NCBI RefSeq assembly: GCF_000020605.1
Contig: NC_012781.1
Location: 2,419,501 to 2,483,500, forward strand
DNA length: 64,000 nucleotides
Reading direction: 5' to 3'
Source of the DNA: Agathobacter rectalis ATCC 33656
Lineage (GTDB): Bacteria; Bacillota; Clostridia; Lachnospirales; Lachnospiraceae
Part shown: positions 31,822 through 40,422 of the stretch, piece by piece
How the letters are laid out: each line of letters starts with the position of its first letter
Position numbering within the stretch: position 1 is the stretch's first letter
Program-made: the position numbers and the translations under genes
Notes under the pieces: model-generated
Database searches by the model: none
What the model was told of the DNA's origin: nothing
The model's input: the letters and a program-made list of their open reading frames with translations, nothing else

Positions 31822-33318
31822 TTATGAGATTTCATCAACATCATAATACTTAAAATCCCGGAAGCAGGCACTTCCTCCTGTTTCCTCTGCCGCATAGCAG
31901 AACAGACCAAACCGGCAACCAGTAAAATGATCCAGTTTGAAGTACAGCTTATGCACGGTTCCGATGGGTAGCCAGTCTCCCTTATTTACCCGGTAATAGC
32001 AGCGTGCTTCATCCTTCATGTTACAGAAATCTGCTTCAAGACGAAAATCCATCTGGTGTGATTCAACAACAGTTCCTTCCGTCATATCCAATATACCATC
32101 TTCTTTTTTATCCAGCATAAGGACTTCATATTTTCCATGATGTTTTGTAATGCCAACTGCAGCATAACAGCCCTGCAACGCACACAAACCTGCGACATCG
32201 CCCTCTTTCAATGCAGAAGCATCAACAGTAACCTCAGCTGCGCAGGACGGATAACTCATCCTTTGCGTAAGCGTATTTACTGCCTGTGTAAGCTCTGTAC
32301 AAACTTCCCGTGTTGTAATTGTATAGGTTCCCTGCGATGCATCCAGATGATAATACCGTGGATCTGGATCATGATTAAACTGCCAGCGCGGAAGCAGCCC
32401 ATTACAGAAATCATCACTTCCCACTAATGGCTGATAAATATATCCTGGTCTGGTACTGTGAACCTCTATTTCTTCCGGCACATGTCCGTTCTGTCCAAAA
32501 ACCGGAAAATGATCCTTCCAGGTAACCGGAAGCAGAATAGGAATCCGTCCAACTGCTCCGGAATCCTGAAACAGCATTGCATACCACTTTCCATCCGGCG
32601 TATCCACTATTCCTCCCTGTGCCACGCCCTGTCCACAATATCCACGATCATCACAAAGTACATCTCCACCAGTGAATTCTCCTTCCAGAGAATCACTGTA
32701 AAAGCATGCTTCCGTCCGCATCCAGCGGTCTCTCAGGGAATGAACCAGAAAAATATAATAATAGCCGTTTATTTTTTGAATATGAGAACCCTCATAGCCT
32801 AGCTCCGGGTTCTTATGATCACTGACTAAAAGACGATGTAATCCGTCCTTCTTTGGTGCAGTCAAATCTTCATTCAATTCTGTAATCCAGATTTCATCAT
32901 TTCCATATACAATATAGTTTCTGCCATCCTCATCAAATAATAAAGAGCCGTCATGATAAAAGCCTTCTATCAGCTGCTTTTTCCATGGACCATCTATTTT
33001 TTCCGAAGTATACAAATAAGTCTTACGGGTATCATTTGCCACAAAGCAAATATAAAATCGGCCTTCATGATAACGCAGGGAAGCTGCCCACATGCCCTGT
33101 CCGTAAATATTATGACCGCTTTTCAGTTGCTGCGCATCCGTATGATCCAACGTCTCATAGACATAAGTCACATGCTCCCAGTGCACCAGATCAAAAGACT
33201 GCAGAATCTCACAGCCCGGCATAAAGTGCATGGTTGTGGATACCATATAATAGGTGTCTTCTACGCGGATCACGTCCGGATCCGGATAATCCAATCTTGT
33301 TATAGGATTTACATTCAT
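31822..33318 (-). CDS. Glycoside hydrolase family 43 (beta-xylosidase/arabinofuranosidase type), 498 aa
   Basis: The enzyme has a five-bladed propeller GH43 domain (about residues 1-300) and a C-terminal beta-sandwich of the GH43_C2 type (about 320-495). The three catalytic acids are visible: Asp in RLDYPDPDVIRVEDTYY, Asp in GFYHDGSLLFDEDGRN and Glu in PELGYEGSHIQK. There is no signal peptide, so it would act in the cytoplasm on imported oligosaccharides. It stands alone on its strand, with no transporter next to it, so its target (xylo- or arabino-oligosaccharide) is inferred. Confidence 0.85.
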   Translation of the reverse strand: MNVNPITRLDYPDPDVIRVEDTYYMVSTTMHFMPGCEILQSFDLVHWEHVTYVYETLDHTDAQQLKSGHNIYGQGMWAASLRYHEGRFYICFVANDTRKTYLYTSEKIDGPWKKQLIEGFYHDGSLLFDEDGRNYIVYGNDEIWITELNEDLTAPKKDGLHRLLVSDHKNPELGYEGSHIQKINGYYYIFLVHSLRDRWMRTEACFYSDSLEGEFTGGDVLCDDRGYCGQGVAQGGIVDTPDGKWYAMLFQDSGAVGRIPILLPVTWKDHFPVFGQNGHVPEEIEVHSTRPGYIYQPLVGSDDFCNGLLPRWQFNHDPDPRYYHLDASQGTYTITTREVCTELTQAVNTLTQRMSYPSCAAEVTVDASALKEGDVAGLCALQGCYAAVGITKHHGKYEVLMLDKKEDGILDMTEGTVVESHQMDFRLEADFCNMKDEARCYYRVNKGDWLPIGTVHKLYFKLDHFTGCRFGLFCYAAEETGGSACFRDFKYYDVDEIS

Positions 33319-33452
33319 TGTTTATTCCTTTCTATTTTATCTCCATATTCTTTCTTTGTTCTATTCTATTCAAGAACCACCGCATTGTGGACGGCCTCCT
33401 TTGCATCCTTGCCCCAGGAAAACAGTGTTCACAAAATATAATCTGTATTTAA

Positions 33453-36101
33453 TTATTTAAACTGAGCCAGACGTTCCTCTACCTGAGCCATCATCTGCTC
33501 ATACTTTGCAAGCTTATCCTTTTCCTCCTGAACCTTTTCAGGCTTTGCATTGTTTAAGAATTTCTCATTTGAGAGCATGCCCCTTGAGCGCGCAAGCTCC
33601 TTTGTGAGCTTATCCTTTTCTTTATTGAGTCTTTCCTTTTCCTTCTCGAAATCAACAAGGTCCTCAAGCGGCAGGTATGCAACCGCATCAGGTATCACTA
33701 CTGATACAGCGTCATCTCCAATACCGGCCTTGCCCTGCTGTACTGCAATCTCGCTGGTAAATGCAAGATTTACATATACCTCCTTGTTGTCCTCGAATAC
33801 CTTTCTGACTGCCTCATCATCACTTGTGATGAAAAGCTTTGCCTTTCTTGAAGGTGGAACATCCATCTGTGTACGGACATTTCTGATACCCTTTACGAGG
33901 TCCTTGCAGTGCTCGATTGCTGCTTCCTCAGCCGGGAAATTCCACTCTTCCTTGTACTCAGGCCATTTAGAGAGCATGATGGTCTCCTCGTCTGACTGAA
34001 GTGTGCAGAAGATTTCCTCTGTGATAAACGGCATATATGGATGAAGGAGCTTCAGTGCATTTACAAGTACTGTCTTAAGTGTCCAGAGTGCTGCATTTGC
34101 TGACTCCGGGTTTTCATCCTTCTTGTAGGTACGAACCTTTGCAATCTCGATATACCAGTCACAGAACTCGTCCCAGATGAAGTCGTATACCTTTTGTACT
34201 GCAATTCCAAGCTCGAACTTGTCCATGTTTTCTGTTGCATCCTTTGCAAGTGTATTTACCCTTGAAAGAATCCACTTGTCTGCTGCATGAAGCTCATCAA
34301 GCTTTGGTTCTCTAAGCTCTACACCTTCAAGGTTCATCATGATAAATCTTGATGCATTCCATACCTTGTTGGCGAAGTTTCTTGAAGCCTCAACTCTCTC
34401 CCAGTAGAAACGCATATCATTTCCCGGTGCATTTCCTGTGATAAGTGTCAGACGAAGCGCATCTGCACCATACTTGTCAATAACCTCAAGAGGATCAATT
34501 CCGTTTCCGAGTGATTTACTCATCTTGCGGCCCTGTGAATCTCTTACGAGTCCGTGGAAAAGCACTGTGTGGAATGGTGCCTTGCCCATCTGCTCATAGC
34601 CTGAGAAAATCATTCTGATTACCCAGAAGAAAATGATATCGTAGCCTGTTACAAGCACATCGTTTGGATAGAAATAATCCAGATCCTCTGTCTTTTCAGG
34701 CCAGCCGAGTGTTGAGAATGGCCAGAGCGCTGATGAGAACCATGTATCAAGTGTATCAGGATCCTGTGTCCAGTGCTCCTTGCCACACTTAGGACATTTG
34801 CCAGGCTTTTCTATTGAAACTACCATCTCTCCACAGTCATCACAGTACCATGCAGGTATTCTGTGTCCCCACCAGAGCTGACGGCTGATGCACCAGTCGC
34901 GGATATTGTCTGTCCAGTTGAAGTATGTCTTGTCCATTCTTGAAGGAAGGAGCTTGATTTCTCCGTTCTTTACTCCCTCAACTGCAGGCTTGATCATCTC
35001 GTCCATCTTGACGAACCACTGCTGCTTGATCATTGGCTCAACTGTTGTGTGACAGCGGTCATGCACACCTACATTGTGTGAGTGTGGTACAACCTTTACT
35101 AAAAGGCCCTGCTCCTTAAGATCCTCAACCAGTGCCTTTCTGCACTCATATCTGTCCATTCCGGCATATTTTCCGGCCTTTTCATTCATTGTGGCATCAT
35201 CATTGATTACAACGATTTCCTCTAAGCTGTGGCGTTTTCCTACCTCGAAATCGTTAGGGTCGTGTGCAGGTGTAATCTTTACACAGCCTGTTCCAAACTC
35301 TTTATCTACGTATGAATCTGCGATTACAGGAATCTCTCTGTCTGTGCATGGAAGCTTTAAGGTCTTTCCGATGATATCCTGATAACGCTCATCATCAGGG
35401 TTTACAGCTACGGCTGTATCTCCGAAAAGTGTCTCAGGACGTGTTGTTGCTATCTCTACGAATCTGCCTTCCTCGCCAACTACAGGATAGTTGATGTGCC
35501 AGAAGAAGCCGTCCTGCTCCTCATGCTCTACCTCTGCATCTGAAATAGATGTCTTACATACCGGACACCAGTTTACGATTCTTGAGCCCTTATAAATCCA
35601 GCCCTTCTTATAAAGCTTTGTAAATACCTCCTGTACTGCGTGTGAGCATCCCTCATCCATGGTAAATCTCTCACGCTGCCAGTCTGCTGATGATCCAAGC
35701 TTACGAAGCTGCTTTACGATACGTCCGCCGTACTCTTTTCTCCAGTCCCAGCATTTCTCCAGGAACTCTTCTCTTGTAAGGTCTGCCTTGTTGATTCCCT
35801 GCTCTTTAAGTGCCTGGATGACCTTTACCTCTGTTGCGATGGATGCGTGGTCTGTTCCCGGCTGCCAGAGTGCATTGTAGCCCTGCATTCTCTTGTATCT
35901 GATAAGGATATCCTGCATGGTGTTGTCAAGGGCATGTCCCATGTGCAGCTGTCCTGTGATGTTTGGTGGTGGCATCACGATTGTGAATGGTTTTTTGCTG
36001 CGGTCTACCTCAGCATGGAAGTAGCCATTGTCTTCCCACTTTTTGTAAAGACGGTCCTCGATGTCCTTTGGATCGTAGGTTTTGTTTAGTTCTTTGCTCA
36101 T
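33453..36101 (-). CDS. valS: Valyl-tRNA synthetase, 882 aa
   Basis: A class I aminoacyl-tRNA synthetase with the HIGH-type motif PPNITGQLHMGHAL at the N-terminus, a CP1 editing domain (TTRPETLFGDTAVAVNP), the KMSKS motif GRKMSKSLGNGIDP near residue 545, an anticodon-binding domain, and the C-terminal coiled coil (FEKEKERLNKEKDKLTKEL) that valine enzymes have. The gene has a T-box leader with a valine specifier codon, which confirms its identity independently. Length is normal. Confidence 0.96.
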   Translation of the reverse strand: MSKELNKTYDPKDIEDRLYKKWEDNGYFHAEVDRSKKPFTIVMPPPNITGQLHMGHALDNTMQDILIRYKRMQGYNALWQPGTDHASIATEVKVIQALKEQGINKADLTREEFLEKCWDWRKEYGGRIVKQLRKLGSSADWQRERFTMDEGCSHAVQEVFTKLYKKGWIYKGSRIVNWCPVCKTSISDAEVEHEEQDGFFWHINYPVVGEEGRFVEIATTRPETLFGDTAVAVNPDDERYQDIIGKTLKLPCTDREIPVIADSYVDKEFGTGCVKITPAHDPNDFEVGKRHSLEEIVVINDDATMNEKAGKYAGMDRYECRKALVEDLKEQGLLVKVVPHSHNVGVHDRCHTTVEPMIKQQWFVKMDEMIKPAVEGVKNGEIKLLPSRMDKTYFNWTDNIRDWCISRQLWWGHRIPAWYCDDCGEMVVSIEKPGKCPKCGKEHWTQDPDTLDTWFSSALWPFSTLGWPEKTEDLDYFYPNDVLVTGYDIIFFWVIRMIFSGYEQMGKAPFHTVLFHGLVRDSQGRKMSKSLGNGIDPLEVIDKYGADALRLTLITGNAPGNDMRFYWERVEASRNFANKVWNASRFIMMNLEGVELREPKLDELHAADKWILSRVNTLAKDATENMDKFELGIAVQKVYDFIWDEFCDWYIEIAKVRTYKKDENPESANAALWTLKTVLVNALKLLHPYMPFITEEIFCTLQSDEETIMLSKWPEYKEEWNFPAEEAAIEHCKDLVKGIRNVRTQMDVPPSRKAKLFITSDDEAVRKVFEDNKEVYVNLAFTSEIAVQQGKAGIGDDAVSVVIPDAVAYLPLEDLVDFEKEKERLNKEKDKLTKELARSRGMLSNEKFLNNAKPEKVQEEKDKLAKYEQMMAQVEERLAQFK

Positions 36102-36126
36102 GTTTTCCTCCTTTTATATGAATGAC

Positions 36127-36411
36127 GCAAAAGCTTTGGGGGCTTTGTTGTGTCAGGTCGCGCATTATGTATGGAATTATGTTCATGATTACGCTGCCAA
36201 GACACTGTAAAAATTATGATTAGGGATTGCTTAGGCCATGACGCAACCGGCTTTTAGCGCCGTCCATGGCGCTAACGCCTCGCCCGCACGTCCATGTGCG
36301 TGCGTTGCTGGGCTGTGTACATAATTTTAACAGTCTCTAGGCAGCTCCATAAATCACATAATTCCATACATAATGCGCGGCCTGATAATTCAGGCTGTGA
36401 GCTTTTGCTGT
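36127..36411. repeat. Large structured inverted-repeat element 2, inside the valS leader
   Basis: Inverted arms of about 92 bases (36127-36219 and 36321-36411) pair well: GCGCATTATGTATGGAATTA on the left matches the right arm CATAATTCCATACATAATGC closely, and AATTATG/CATAATT closes the apex. The apex loop of about 100 bases holds two GTCCAT hairpins, TTAGCGCC-GTCCAT-GGCGCTAA and CGCAC-GTCCAT-GTGCG. It lies between the T-box terminator and the valS start codon. It is related to element 1 at 26341-26610. Confidence 0.88.
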
Positions 36412-36476
36412 TTTTCTTTTCATTTAGCTATGGGCGACCGATTGGATTGCATGCGCAATCTTCCGGTCTGGGTACA

Positions 36477-36786
36477 TAAAAAGACCCTCCCGATCATTGA
36501 CCGGAAGGGCGAATTAGCGCTGTACCACCTTCGTTTACATCGGAGCATATATATGCATATAAACTCGAATGCCTCTTGTCCTGTAACGTGGACGAATCGG
36601 AAGAACTTATGCCGCTTGCGGCTTTCTGGGTTCTTCGGCTCAAAAGCTACCTTCCATGATTTCTGTCTTAAGCATCTTTCAGCCTGCCCAAAATGTATCA
36701 CCATCTTACGGACCGGATGCTCTCTCTGAAAGCTTTCGTCATGTACTCCTCTTTCTTATGCCTTTAAATATTTGCCTGTTTCTTTC
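36477..36786 (-). promoter_or_regulatory. Valine T-box riboswitch controlling valS
   Basis: On the minus strand the leader has Stem I with GAGAGAGC, a specifier codon GTA (valine) in the GAAG-GTA-GCTTTTGAGCC context (plus bases 36648-36650), the T-box sequence AAGGTGGTACAGCG (36517-36533) and a terminator hairpin CCCTTCCG/CGGGAGGG followed by TTTTT (36478-36510). Uncharged tRNA-Val would stabilise the antiterminator and allow valS transcription. The promoter at 36793-36821 fits the start of this leader. The leader is unusually long because an inverted-repeat element follows. Confidence 0.93.
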
Positions 36787-36792
36787 TACAAT

Positions 36793-36821
36793 ATTAAAGT
36801 GCATTGGGTGATTTGTCAATA
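36793..36821 (-). promoter_or_regulatory. Sigma-A promoter of the valS T-box transcript
   Basis: TTGACA and TAATAT are separated by exactly 17 bases on the minus strand. The predicted start near 36785 leads into the T-box leader. Confidence 0.85.
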
Positions 36822-36828
36822 TGATTTT

Positions 36829-37089
36829 TCAATCATCATAATGACCTTTACATGAAACAATATAAATTATCTCATCTTTTTCATAATAAACAATTCGATT
36901 AGTGTCATCAATGCGTCTGCTCCACATACCACTAAGATTTTCCTTTAATGGTTCCGGTTTACCTATACCCTCAAACGTACTTCGCTGAATATCCTTGATA
37001 AGTCCATTAATTCTTTTCAGTGTTTTCTTATCCTGCGTCTGCCAGTATAAATAATCGCTCCATGCCCTATCTTCCCATAGTAACCTCAT
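36829..37089 (-). CDS. YoeB/Txe-type toxin, 86 aa
   Basis: A RelE-superfamily mRNA interferase of the YoeB/Txe type that would cut mRNA at the ribosome. Supporting residues: RLLWEDRAWSDYLYWQTQDK at the start, LSGMWSRRIDDTNRIVYYE in the core, and the C-terminal VSCKGHYDD with the conserved His-Tyr end. Size is exact for the family. Its start codon shares one base with the antitoxin stop (TAATG), the usual layout. It sits just upstream of the valS T-box promoter. Confidence 0.88.
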   Translation of the reverse strand: MRLLWEDRAWSDYLYWQTQDKKTLKRINGLIKDIQRSTFEGIGKPEPLKENLSGMWSRRIDDTNRIVYYEKDEIIYIVSCKGHYDD

Positions 37090-37355
37090 TAGTCCTCCTC
37101 TATCAAATCATGCTCTGCGAAGTGAGCTTTGCCATCCTTAATATCGCGCACGATATTTTCCAAATAACGGATATTGCTATCAGAATAAAACGGATCTACC
37201 GATACCTCAAAAGGAATACGCTTTTCTCTGCCTACTTTTTTTGCAAAAACGGTGAACGCTGCACTCATAGAAAGACCTAATTCCGAACACACCTGTTCCA
37301 TGCTTTTTTTTACATCTGCATCCAATTTAAAATTAACATTAACTGACTGTGACAT
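37089..37355 (-). CDS. RelB/DinJ-type antitoxin, 88 aa
   Basis: A ribbon-helix-helix antitoxin of the RelB/DinJ family: SVNVNFKLDADVKKSMEQVC is the DNA-binding ribbon and helix and LGLSMSAAFTVFAKKVGREKRIPF the next helix and linker. The acidic C-terminus (AHFAEHDLIEED) would wrap the toxin. The start is ATG 37355, eight bases after AAAGGAG; a GTG at 37364 would place the site too close. It is the first gene of the two-gene module. Confidence 0.85.
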   Translation of the reverse strand: MSQSVNVNFKLDADVKKSMEQVCSELGLSMSAAFTVFAKKVGREKRIPFEVSVDPFYSDSNIRYLENIVRDIKDGKAHFAEHDLIEED

Positions 37356-37432
37356 ATACAACACTCCTTTCTTACTTATAGTATATGCAACAATAAAGAA
37401 AATATCAATAAGATTTCTTCATTTTTTCTTTA

Positions 37433-38671
37433 TTATAAATTTTTACTTTCAAAGAAATAAGTGCTCGCTATAAGTGCTGTTCCGCCTATATATGCCATCT
37501 TATCGCTCAAGTGTGAACGGCTGATAAGCTTGTCAGTATAGTTTTCATCATATTTTGTGCAGTACTGTATAAAAAGCTTATATATACTTGTATTTTCAAA
37601 CATTGAACCAAACACTATCGTGCAATCCGGAGCCAGAATAGTCAACACATTTACAGCGACACGTGCCATTCGTTCTATTGCTCCAACAAGTATCTCAGAA
37701 ATTGTCTTATCCATCCTTGTTATGTAGCCGTTGCCCTCATTTTCTACCCACGAAGTCAAGAGCTCTCTTGTTATAAGATTTTTATCACCGGCTGTTTCTT
37801 CGTATAGCACAGGGGTATTTTCCTTGGAATATATCTCCTTTATGCGGTCACACAGGGCAAACATGGATACTCTTGTTTCAAGACAGCCCTGTCTGCCACA
37901 TCTGCACTTAAGTCCATCAGGCTCTATGATGTAGTGTCCTATTTCTGCTGCGTTGTGCTGATTGCCCTCATATAGCTTATTGTCCACAACTATCGCAGAG
38001 CCGACACCCGGGCCCCACTTAATAAAAACAATATTGTTTCCATATTTTCCGACACCATAAAGCATTTCGGCTTCCGCAAATGCTTTGACGTTGTTTTCAA
38101 GTATTACCGGACACTGAATCTGTTTTTCAAGTATTTCTCTTATTTTTACTTGATTGTTCCATATGCCATAAGCGTGTATACTGATGCCATTATTCCTGTC
38201 AACTATTCCCGGAACACATATTCCGATTCCAAGAATATCTGACAGCTTAAGTTCCTTTTCCCAAAGCTGAAGCTTTATTTCCTTTGCCAGTTCTTCTAAA
38301 AACAGCTGTGGTTCAATGTCCGTCCGGGTATGTACCTTAGTTTCAACAAGCACATTTCCCCTGATATTGGTAACTGTAATGCTCGTGTCTACAGCCTCAA
38401 TATTTACAGATACTATATACTTAAAATCATAATTGATATCCACAAGCACCTTCTTACGGCCCGCTCTCTTCTGCTCCTTCATCTCACCCTTTTCAAGTAT
38501 CATGTGAGCTTCCATCATATCATTGCACAGCATGGTCACAGCCGCCGGTGTGAGTCCTATCTGATTGGCAATATCCTTCCTTGACATTGCGCCGTTTTTC
38601 TGCAGTATCTTAAGTATCTGAGATTTATTATTGTTTTTTACACTATCAAGGGAAATTCCGGTTTTAACCAT
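37433..38671 (-). CDS. ROK-family transcriptional regulator, 412 aa
   Basis: The N-terminal helix-turn-helix (MSRKDIANQIGLTPAAVTML) is followed by a ROK sugar-kinase-like domain with the zinc motif CRCGRQGCLETRVS and the phosphate loop IGHYIIEP and GVGSAIVV. ROK regulators such as NagC and XylR bind sugars or sugar phosphates. The gene is alone between the toxin-antitoxin pair and the glycerol operon; its target is unknown. It could control either neighbour but no operator was identified. Confidence 0.83.
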   Translation of the reverse strand: MVKTGISLDSVKNNNKSQILKILQKNGAMSRKDIANQIGLTPAAVTMLCNDMMEAHMILEKGEMKEQKRAGRKKVLVDINYDFKYIVSVNIEAVDTSITVTNIRGNVLVETKVHTRTDIEPQLFLEELAKEIKLQLWEKELKLSDILGIGICVPGIVDRNNGISIHAYGIWNNQVKIREILEKQIQCPVILENNVKAFAEAEMLYGVGKYGNNIVFIKWGPGVGSAIVVDNKLYEGNQHNAAEIGHYIIEPDGLKCRCGRQGCLETRVSMFALCDRIKEIYSKENTPVLYEETAGDKNLITRELLTSWVENEGNGYITRMDKTISEILVGAIERMARVAVNVLTILAPDCTIVFGSMFENTSIYKLFIQYCTKYDENYTDKLISRSHLSDKMAYIGGTALIASTYFFESKNL

Positions 38672-38688
38672 TAATTCATGCTACTTAT

Positions 38689-39048
38689 TTATGCTTCAAC
38701 ATTCTTTGTTGCAACTATATCCACACCGGTTGCAGCAGCATCACTTAGCAGTACATCACCTATATGCACCGGTGCCTCTACCGTGATCCGGTTGATACAG
38801 TCCATCACATCCATTATCTTTTCCTTTGGAATATCCTGTGCCGTCTTTACGGATACCATAGGTATTGTGCCGTTTTTCACACAGACTGTGCTTGTCACGA
38901 TTCGCGTCGGATGTGTCACTTCATTTGCTCCGTAGTCTGCTCCGCGCTTGCAGGTATTTCCGGTTACTGTGACATTTTCTCCGTCTATTGTCACCTTAAG
39001 GGCACAGCCCAGAGGGCAGCCTATACATGTCAAATTTCTCTCTTCCAT
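38689..39048 (-). CDS. DUF1667 protein of the glycerol operon, 119 aa
   Basis: A small protein with four to five cysteines in LTCIGCPLGCALKV and VTGNTCKRGADYG, which could hold an iron-sulfur cluster or a metal. DUF1667 proteins are found after GlpA-like and FAD oxidoreductase genes in Firmicutes, where they may pass electrons from glycerol-3-phosphate oxidation. The start is ATG 39048, preceded by GGAGG; an ATG at 39066 lies upstream but the ribosome-binding site would be inside the gene. Its first codons overlap the 3' end of the oxidoreductase gene. Confidence 0.75.
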   Translation of the reverse strand: MEERNLTCIGCPLGCALKVTIDGENVTVTGNTCKRGADYGANEVTHPTRIVTSTVCVKNGTIPMVSVKTAQDIPKEKIMDVMDCINRITVEAPVHIGDVLLSDAAATGVDIVATKNVEA

Positions 39049-39052
39049 GATA

Positions 39053-40348
39053 CTATGCCTCCTCAATCTTTATCGTAATTGTGCAGGGATTGTCTGTTTC
39101 GATGAGCTGCTTCTTCTGCAGCACTACCTGCTCCATCTCACCCGGTGCCATTACAGGGCGCTTGCGGTGCTGTAATTGTTTATCATCCAGATATACTGCA
39201 ATATAACAATTCTTATACACAGCTCCCACTCGAAATCTTACCGTCACAGTATCATCCATCTGTGCAGTATTTATAGTGCTTGGGACAGTATATCTGACTC
39301 CGCCTGTAGCAGTTATCGATATTTCTTTGCCATCGCAACTCTTATCACCGCCGTTTTTCACATACTCTGCGGCATGGCGGCCTGCTGCTGTTGCTTCCTC
39401 TGACACATAATCCACGAGGTCGTGCACATGAAGCACATTTCCACAGGCAAATACACCCGGCACATTGGTCTCAAGGCTTTCGTTTACAACAGGTCCGCTT
39501 GTTACAGGATTGAGCTCTACACCTGCTGTTTTTGAAATCTCATTTTCCGGAATGAGTCCGCATGAGAGTAAAAGCGTATCGCACTCGTAAAACTCCTCTG
39601 TTCCCTCAATAGGCTTGTTATGCTCGTCAACCTGAGCGAGAGTGATGCCCTCCACACGCTCCCTGCCCTTTATATCAACCACTGTGTGGCTAAGCTTAAG
39701 CGGGATATTAAAATCATCAAGGCACTGCACAATATTACGCTTCAAGCCTCCTGAATACGGCATGAGTTCTGCAACCACCTGCACCTTGGCACCCTCCAAG
39801 GTCATTCTTCTTGCCATGATAAGACCGATATCTCCTGAGCCAAGTATTACTACCTTTCGTCCCGGCATGTATCCCTCTATATTCACCAGTCTCTGAGCTG
39901 TACCCGCCGAGAAAATTCCTGCCGGTCTGTAGCCTGGTATGTTTAGGGCACCTCTTGCTCTCTCCCTGCAGCCCATCGCAAGTATTACTGTCTTTGCAGC
40001 GATATGGAAAAGTCCGTCTGTACGGTTCATAGCCGTGACTATTTTATCGTTTGACCCATTTTCGGACTCGTCACCGGTTGAGATATCCATGACCATCGTA
40101 TTCAGTCTGTACTCTATGCCAAGCTCTTTGACCTCTTTGATAAATCTGCCGGCATATTCAGGACCTGTGAGTTCCTCCTTAAAGGTGTGCAGGCCAAAGC
40201 CATTGTGTATACACTGGTTTAATATGCCGCCAAGCTCGCAGTCTCTTTCCAGTATAAGTATTTTATCTATTTTATTTTTCTTAGCGGAAGCTGCTGCCGC
40301 AAGACCTGCCGGGCCGCCTCCTACTATCACAATATCGTAAAATTCCAT
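39053..40348 (-). CDS. FAD-dependent NAD(P)-linked oxidoreductase of the glycerol operon, 431 aa
   Basis: The enzyme has an N-terminal FAD-binding Rossmann motif (IVIVGGGPAGLAAAASAKK), a second nucleotide-binding motif (KVVILGSGDIGLIMARRM), and an FAD-closing motif VPGVFACGNVLHVHDLVDYVSEEA. It resembles the flavoprotein partner (GlpB-like or related to alpha-GPO type partners) found after glpA in clostridia. Its C-terminal 80 residues are an added beta-rich domain. It would accept electrons from the GlpA-like enzyme, although direct reactions cannot be read from sequence. Confidence 0.8.
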   Translation of the reverse strand: MEFYDIVIVGGGPAGLAAAASAKKNKIDKILILERDCELGGILNQCIHNGFGLHTFKEELTGPEYAGRFIKEVKELGIEYRLNTMVMDISTGDESENGSNDKIVTAMNRTDGLFHIAAKTVILAMGCRERARGALNIPGYRPAGIFSAGTAQRLVNIEGYMPGRKVVILGSGDIGLIMARRMTLEGAKVQVVAELMPYSGGLKRNIVQCLDDFNIPLKLSHTVVDIKGRERVEGITLAQVDEHNKPIEGTEEFYECDTLLLSCGLIPENEISKTAGVELNPVTSGPVVNESLETNVPGVFACGNVLHVHDLVDYVSEEATAAGRHAAEYVKNGGDKSCDGKEISITATGGVRYTVPSTINTAQMDDTVTVRFRVGAVYKNCYIAVYLDDKQLQHRKRPVMAPGEMEQVVLQKKQLIETDNPCTITIKIEEA

Positions 40349-40422
40349 ATTGTCCCCCTATGTTAATCTGATATTAACCCAATATCAATCTTTCGTTACC
40401 TGTCTCTTTGAAGTAAGACAGA

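Noticed and set aside
32137-32427. Plus-strand frames within the GH43 gene
   Set aside because: They are antisense to a well supported glycoside hydrolase and show no independent start signal.
36420-36704. 94-aa minus-strand frame in the valS leader
   Set aside because: It is read through T-box structure (specifier, T-box and terminator stems), so the RNA, not a protein, explains the sequence.
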